Assembly: GCF_009795885.1 (NCBI RefSeq)
Contig: NZ_WTEV01000017.1
Location: 1 to 63,312, forward strand
DNA length: 63,312 nt
Origin: Gilliamella sp. Pas-s25
GTDB taxonomy: Bacteria > Pseudomonadota > Gammaproteobacteria > Enterobacterales > Orbaceae
Direction: 5' to 3'
Below the pieces are notes generated by a model that saw only the letters and a list, made by a program, of their open reading frames with translations, made no database searches and had not been told where the DNA came from. Shown in pieces: positions 58,648-63,312 of the stretch. The stretch's first letter is position 1; each line of letters starts with the position of its first letter. Both the position numbers and the translations under genes were made by a program.

Positions 58648-59418
58648 ATGTATACAGAAACAATTAATAAATGTGCAGCCAATGCTGCTCGCATTGTTCG
58701 TTTGGCAAAAACAAATCCATTTAGTTTTTGGGTAAGTTCTGCTATGGCTGGGGCTTATGTAGGGCTTGGTATTATTTTAATTTTTACTTTAGGAAATCTT
58801 GTTGATCCGGCAATCAGACCATTAGTTATGGGAGCAACGTTTGGTATTGCATTAACGTTGGTTGTTATAGCTGGATCGGAATTATTTACTGGGCATACCA
58901 TGTTTTTAACGCTTGGCGTTAAATGCAAAAAAATTACCCATGGTCAAATGTGGTTGGTATTACCGCAAACATGGTTAGGTAATTTATTAGGATCAATTTT
59001 TGTAGCTGCATTGTATTGTTATGCGGCAACGCCTTTATTATCCACTGATACCAGCTTGGTTCATGCCGCAGCATTAGCCAAAACATCGGCTACGGCGTCT
59101 GCATTATTTTTTAGAGGCGTGTTATGTAACTGGCTAGTTTGTTTAGCAATTTGGATGGCTAATCGAGTTGAAGGATCGGCAAAATTTATTGCTATTTGGT
59201 GGTGTTTATTAGCATTTATCGCTTGTGGTTATGAACACTCGGTTGCAAATATGACCTTATTTGCTCTTTCGTGGTTTGGTCATCATAGTGATGCTTACAC
59301 ATTAGCTGGAATTGGTTATAATTTGTTATGGGTTTCATTAGGAAATCTTGTCTCTGGCGCATTATTTATGGGGCTAGGATATTGGTATTCAACGCCGAAA
59401 GCAGAGCGCCCAGCATAA
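58648..59418 (+). CDS. nirC: Nitrite transporter NirC (FNT family)
   Basis: NirC is a pentameric formate/nitrite-type channel in the inner membrane. The 256-residue product has six hydrophobic segments with the FNT motifs AGAYVGLGIIL, GSELFTGHTM and LCNWLVCLAIWMA. The expected pore histidine appears in EHSVANM. It follows nirD by 27 bp (AAAGGAC before the ATG), and a terminator follows. Confidence 0.94.
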   Translation: MYTETINKCAANAARIVRLAKTNPFSFWVSSAMAGAYVGLGIILIFTLGNLVDPAIRPLVMGATFGIALTLVVIAGSELFTGHTMFLTLGVKCKKITHGQMWLVLPQTWLGNLLGSIFVAALYCYAATPLLSTDTSLVHAAALAKTSATASALFFRGVLCNWLVCLAIWMANRVEGSAKFIAIWWCLLAFIACGYEHSVANMTLFALSWFGHHSDAYTLAGIGYNLLWVSLGNLVSGALFMGLGYWYSTPKAERPA

Positions 59419-59459
59419 CCACTTAATTAACAAGGTGTCATTACCATAATCAACCTAGG

Positions 59460-59492
59460 GGGGAATGTATAGTGAATGATTCCCCTTCTTTT
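59460..59492 (+). terminator. Terminator of the nirBDC operon
   Basis: GGGGAAT (59460-59466) and ATTCCCC (59479-59485) form a 7-bp stem, followed by TTCTTTT. It lies about 40 bp after nirC and separates it from cysG, which must have its own promoter in 59493-59650. Confidence 0.7.
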
Positions 59493-59650
59493 AAAAAGTG
59501 CTAAATTGTTTAGTCTTCTATTTTATGTTAGTTGCTATTAATGATACAAAATAGCGAGGTGATTAAAAGTAGGCTAATTAATAAAGTTCTATTATTAGAG
59601 GCTAGGTGTTGGTGATTTTTTAAACATAGAATGTTCTGTTTTGAGGTGTT

Positions 59651-61024
59651 ATGGATTATTTCCCCCTATTTTGTAAGTTAGAAAACCGTGATTGTTTATT
59701 AGTTGGCGGTGGTGAAGTCGCTGAACGTAAAGCGCGATTATTGCTTGAAGCGGGTGCCCGTATCACAGTGAATGCGCAAACATTTAATGAACAATTTATG
59801 TGTTGGCATAAGCAAAAACAACTTACCCTAGCTCAAGGGGAATTTAATGCTGAATTACTTGATAATAAGTGGCTAGTCATTGCTGCGACAGATTGCCAAC
59901 AGACTAATCAAAAAGTGAGTATTGAGGCTGAAAAACGATGTATTTTTTGTAATGTTGTTGATGCGCCTAAAGCGGCAAGTTTTATTATGCCTTCAATTAT
60001 TGATCGTTCTCCTATTATGGTTGCTGTCTCTTCAGAAGGGCATGCTCCTGTTTTGGCCAGATTATTGCGCGAAAAACTAGAGTCTATATTACCCCAACAT
60101 TTAGGTAAATTAGCAAAATATGCTGGTTATTTACGTGATAAAGTTAAACTAACCTACCAAACAATGACGGAACGACGTCGTTTTTGGGAAAGACTCTTTT
60201 CGCATGATAGATTAGCGCAAGCACTTGCTAATAGTGATTCTGATGATGTTGAAAAACTCACGAATGAGTTATTTGATACATCACTTGATGCCCGTGGCGA
60301 AGTAGTTTTAGTTGGCGCAGGGCCTGGTGATGCGGGATTATTGACGTTAAAGGGATTACAACAGATCCAACAAGCGGATATTATTGTCTATGATCGATTG
60401 GTCTCAGATGACATTATGAATCTTGCTCGTCGAGATGCTAAGCGTGTATTTGTTGGTAAACGCGCCGGATTCCATTGTGTTCCTCAAGATCAAATAAACC
60501 AGATTCTTTTACAGCAAGCGCAAAAAGGTAAACGTGTTGTACGCCTAAAAGGCGGCGATCCCTTTATTTTTGGTCGTGGCGGTGAAGAGCTTGAAACATT
60601 ATTTAACGCTGATATTCCTTTTTCTGTCGTACCTGGAATTACGGCCGCTTCAGGTTGCTCTGCCTATAGTGGCATCCCATTAACGCATCGAGATTATGCC
60701 CATAGTGTGCGTTTAATCACCGGTCATTTAAAAGACGGTAGTCACCTTGATTGGCAAAGCCTAGCGGCTGAAAAACAGACGTTAGTGTTTTACATGGGAT
60801 TGTCGCAAGCTGAAAGTATTGAAAAACAATTAATTAAGCATGGTATGAATGCAAATACGCCGGTAGCCATTGTTGAAGAAGGCACTACGACAAAACAAAA
60901 AGTAGTATCGGGATTATTATGTGATTTAGCGCAATTATCTTTGCAAGCTTGTAGCCCAAGTTTAATTATTATTGGACCTGTTGTGGCATTACGTGAAAAA
61001 CTGAGTTGGTTTTCTGAACATTAA
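59651..61024 (+). CDS. cysG: Siroheme synthase CysG
   Basis: CysG makes siroheme, the cofactor of NirB, from uroporphyrinogen III by methylation, oxidation and iron insertion. The 457-residue product equals E. coli CysG. Residues 1-150 are the dehydrogenase/ferrochelatase with [15 protein letters not shown]; the C-terminal methyltransferase (about 216-457) has [15 protein letters not shown] and [16 protein letters not shown]. Its place after nirBDC matches E. coli and its role. Confidence 0.96.
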   Translation: MDYFPLFCKLENRDCLLVGGGEVAERKARLLLEAGARITVNAQTFNEQFMCWHKQKQLTLAQGEFNAELLDNKWLVIAATDCQQTNQKVSIEAEKRCIFCNVVDAPKAASFIMPSIIDRSPIMVAVSSEGHAPVLARLLREKLESILPQHLGKLAKYAGYLRDKVKLTYQTMTERRRFWERLFSHDRLAQALANSDSDDVEKLTNELFDTSLDARGEVVLVGAGPGDAGLLTLKGLQQIQQADIIVYDRLVSDDIMNLARRDAKRVFVGKRAGFHCVPQDQINQILLQQAQKGKRVVRLKGGDPFIFGRGGEELETLFNADIPFSVVPGITAASGCSAYSGIPLTHRDYAHSVRLITGHLKDGSHLDWQSLAAEKQTLVFYMGLSQAESIEKQLIKHGMNANTPVAIVEEGTTTKQKVVSGLLCDLAQLSLQACSPSLIIIGPVVALREKLSWFSEH

Positions 61025-61240
61025 TTGGAATAGACCGATTATTCAATATGGTTTATTGTTTGTGTAAATCACTTTCTGTTAGTCATTTAAATGTGCAAAT
61101 ACCCCATTATTAGCACAAAACTGACATAGAAAATCATGCTACTCAATTTTAGTTATTTAAAGAGGTTTATGGATTATAAATGATATATAAATAAGCGACA
61201 ATTATTTGTATCGTTTAACTGTTTAGATCGGTTTGGCTAA

Positions 61241-61565
61241 TTATATAGGGATTTTAGTAAGTAGCCTATTAACCTTATCTGTGCCTTCTGGGTAAAGTTT
61301 CAAGTAATTTTCGCTCGCTAGTCGAACATATTTAAAACCGATTTTCTCTGATACTATAATTTCACCCTCCTAGACACCAAACATTATTCCGTTGAAATGA
61401 TATTCAGGATATAAATCATTCCAATCAGGGAAATTACAATATGTTCATCAATTACAAAACCGATCCTATTAATAATATATTCCATGCTCCAAACAAATTT
61501 TCTATAAAGGTGGATTGAATTAAAAAAATCTTTAATAACCCACTCAGGATCGAGATGCTGGTTTA
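61241..61565 (-). pseudogene. Decayed immunity gene, CdiI-like
   Basis: On the minus strand the translation HLDPEWVIKDFFNSIHLYRK is followed, after a frame change, by NFPDWNDLYPEYHFNGIMFG, a stop, and then [20 protein letters not shown], ending at TAA 61243-61241. This pattern recalls CdiI-type immunity proteins of ribonuclease toxins. At least one frameshift and one internal stop are present and no start is seen. The family name is from memory; the region is otherwise non-coding from 61025 to 61616. Confidence 0.5.
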
Positions 61566-61616
61566 AGCGTTAAGCTAAGAGCGTCACAGTTTTAAACGAA
61601 TATTTTTCTATTATAT

Positions 61617-61913
61617 TTAAAAATAAAAAAATAGTCCTGTTTTGTATTTTATTGCATTATCAACTTGATTTAATAATTGAATTAATACTTTGCTATTATT
61701 TGATATTATTGAATTTTCAATAATATATTTAGCGGTTATAAGTTTATCAATATTAATTATTTTTTCATCTTCATAATCATCAATATTTATTCCTAATGCA
61801 TTATTAAGTTGATTGATGACATTACTCTTTAACAGATTGGCATAGTTATCCTCATCAAGAGTTAACTCAATCAGATCACCATCTAAACAATCATCGAAAT
61901 CTAACCGTTTCAT
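61617..61913 (-). CDS. Small acidic protein, putative immunity protein
   Basis: A 98-residue acidic soluble protein rich in Asp, Asn, Ile and Leu, starting MKRLDFDDCLDGDLIELTLD. I do not recognise the family. It lies 130 bp after the SMI1/KNR4-type gene on the same strand, inside a row of toxin-immunity remains, so an immunity role is plausible but only from context. Confidence 0.55.
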   Translation of the reverse strand: MKRLDFDDCLDGDLIELTLDEDNYANLLKSNVINQLNNALGINIDDYEDEKIINIDKLITAKYIIENSIISNNSKVLIQLLNQVDNAIKYKTGLFFYF

Positions 61914-62043
61914 TGCACTTTGAACAGCTCAGCAGTAGCTTGGTTTTTATGTAGGTATATCTATTATGATATTAAAATTGAGCAAGACAAGCCTGACTGT
62001 CGAGCATGCCTTGTAAGTTCAGGAGAATGTTAAAAGTTATAAT

Positions 62044-62505
62044 TCACAAATATTCTTTAATTCTTTTATATAAAAACTCATAAAAATTAGTAGCATAAAA
62101 GTTACATTCAGCAGATGGCAACATAATATATATTGGACATTCCCCATTATCAAAATTTGTGTAATCAAAATAATATAAATCACCAAAATCTGTTTGACTA
62201 ATAACAAGTTGAGTGTCTTTTATCATATTATTTTTCAGATCAATGATATGATGATAAACAATATCTCCACCATTAACCGATTCGAAATCTAACCCATAAA
62301 TGCTATATATTTCTTCTCCGCATATTTCACCACCAAAGTACTCGCGCAGAAACCATTTATAAGAATTTGTTAAAGGAAAACCTAAATATTTTTCAGTTTT
62401 CAAAATCCAAGATTCATCAACAGCATCGTCTGGGGTGCCAAAATTAACTATATCTTTATTTTCGTTGATAAATTCAATTAGTATATCTTTTGTAATTTCA
62501 TTCAT
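62044..62505 (-). CDS. SMI1/KNR4 (SUKH) family immunity protein
   Basis: A 153-residue protein of the SUKH superfamily, common as immunity to nuclease toxins. Typical features are the N-terminal WILKTEKYLGFPLTNSYKWF segment, the glycine-rich turn FGGEICGEEIYSIYG and a C-terminal NFYEFLYKRIKEYL. Its ATG overlaps the TGA of the frameshifted LHH toxin gene (ATGA), so they once formed a coupled toxin-immunity pair. It appears intact although the toxin is broken. Confidence 0.85.
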   Translation of the reverse strand: MNEITKDILIEFINENKDIVNFGTPDDAVDESWILKTEKYLGFPLTNSYKWFLREYFGGEICGEEIYSIYGLDFESVNGGDIVYHHIIDLKNNMIKDTQLVISQTDFGDLYYFDYTNFDNGECPIYIMLPSAECNFYATNFYEFLYKRIKEYL

Positions 62506-62946
62506 ATTTTTTGCCTATATGTTTTTGCTCGTTCGATCCAATATTGTATTTTCCATTTATTAAATTGATCTCTATTAATCCCTAAAGGAATAGTATTAGG
62601 ATTAATATGAATCAAAGATTTATTTTTTGATGAAATGATTGCGTAACTTCAGTTATAGTTCCATTTTGATTTTTGGGTTATATGGTATAAATTAATTGGA
62701 TTTCCACCATGACCAAGTGGTACTTGCCATTCTTTCTAAATTTGTTCTTTTAATAGTTTTCCCTTGAACTATCCAAGTTGTCATCAAATTTGGATCAAAT
62801 AAATCATTACGTTGATAAACTTGATTACCATTACATTCTATAGGATCTTTTGACCAGTACTTTTGTTTTTGCCCAAAATATTTTATTGCTTCAGACTGTG
62901 TTGTATTACTCGTAGCCATCACTGGGCACTCATCCGACAACCTCAA
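62502..62946 (-). pseudogene. Frameshifted LHH/HNH-type nuclease toxin domain of an Rhs protein
   Basis: The minus-strand translation gives VYQRNDLFDPNLMTTWIVQG and TNLERMA in one frame, PLGHGGNPINLYHITQ in the next, then NGTITEVTQSFHQK, and finally IHINPNTIPLGINRDQFNKW ending at TGA 62504-62502. This is the order of LHH-type HNH/Endo VII nuclease toxins, with LYH in place of the LHH motif. At least three frame changes are needed, so it is inactive as written. It was the C-terminal tip of the rhs remnant at its 5' side. Confidence 0.8.
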
Positions 62947-62950
62947 CCTG

Positions 62951-63213
62951 TGTGGGTTGGGGATGTAGCTCTATAAGGCCAGCAAGTTCTTATTGGGTCT
63001 TGGCTAATGTAGCGGGCGGTGTAGGGGGCATAATAGCGGTAGCGATTGTAGTGTAACCCTGATTATTCGTATCATCCTGATACTCACCCTTGCAGGGCCA
63101 ATGCTAAAGCATTGTTCAAATTTGTTCCAGACAAATTTGTCCTCGTCAAAATACTGTCCTTGAAAGCGCAGGTTTGGTGGGATGGTGCGGTATTCTATCG
63201 CAAGGTTGCCATA
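62951..63213 (-). pseudogene. Degraded rhs core fragment
   Basis: Minus-strand translation shows YGNLAIEYRTIPPNLRFQGQ then YFDED (to 63139), an unrelated 45-bp insert with a perfect 9-bp hairpin (63117-63139), then LQGEYQDDTNNQG, and HYNRYRYYAPYTARYISQDP. These are conserved parts of the Rhs core before the hypervariable tip. The motif LRFQGQY is partly repeated as LQGEY, so two rhs ends may have recombined here. Several frameshifts break the gene; its 5' part would lie right of the window. Confidence 0.75.
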
Positions 63214-63312
63214 GGATTTAAACTTTCTGTCAAAAACTTTCAGGTAACTATGCGTTTTAGTATAAAATTGTTTTTTAGTTGGGTTGAGTTTTTGGTTTTT
63301 TAATGCTAAATA

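Noticed and set aside
63112-63303. 63-codon plus-strand open frame at the right edge
   Set aside because: It is antisense to the rhs core remnant, whose translation is clearly recognisable on the minus strand.

Overview
The window is the chromosome of an AT-rich gammaproteobacterium. Protein lengths, ribosomal leader RNAs and gene orders resemble enteric bacteria, while the AT-rich coding, a Haemophilus-like TehB and the wealth of PTS and toxin-immunity genes fit the Orbaceae (Gilliamella-type insect gut symbionts). That placement is inference from the sequence alone, not a database result.

Layout. 1-5640: housekeeping genes ppiA, gntX/comF, nfuA, a Rob-like AraC regulator, and slt-trpR. 5700-11018: the complete isc operon iscR-iscS-iscU-iscA-hscB-hscA-fdx, without iscX, behind two adjacent type-1 IscR-like sites. 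11150-25190: the S10, spc and alpha ribosomal operons in the E. coli order (rpsJ to rpsQ, rplN to rpmJ including secY, rpsM to rplQ including rpoA), with promoters, an S10 leader, an S4-type alpha leader pseudoknot and terminators. 25300-32350: slyX, radC, slyD, fabI, tehB, fmt and an SLC13/RCK-type permease. 32550-36210: a decayed poxB-like gene, an unrecognised small gene and a seven-copy tandem array of near-identical 106-109 aa membrane proteins. 36213-38588: edd and gntK under a GntR-type operator. 38880-45034: a galactitol-type PTS operon (IIA, IIB, IIC, dehydrogenase, DeoR regulator, PfkB kinase, class II aldolase). 45143-46131: an intergenic repeat element with internal 192-bp tandem repeats. 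46160-51976: an N-acetylgalactosamine/galactosamine-type (aga) PTS operon on the minus strand. 52316-52545: a second, short copy of the repeat element. 52633-55474: a MarR-HlyD-ABC2 permease export locus. 55764-61024: nirB-nirD-nirC and cysG. 61241-63312: remains of an Rhs polymorphic-toxin locus (rhs core fragment, frameshifted LHH/HNH nuclease toxin, SMI1/KNR4 immunity gene, a small putative immunity gene and a decayed CdiI-like immunity gene).

How genes work together. The two PTS regions probably meet at tagatose-6-phosphate: the gat dehydrogenase and the aga deacetylase plus AgaS would both yield it, and the PfkB kinase and aldolase at 43214-45034 would finish both routes. Fe-S biogenesis genes (iscR, nfuA) carry type-1 IscR-like sites, and an even better site lies over the tehB promoter, suggesting an unexpected regulon member.

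The most unusual feature is the 2.66-kb array at 33409-36071: seven tandem genes with identical ends, exact 55-bp spacers and a variable core, in the order A-B-C-D-C-B-E. It looks like a cassette array of membrane immunity proteins, a hypothesis only. Repeat elements with a shared GTTGTTTA end sequence occur just after this array and on both sides of the aga operon.
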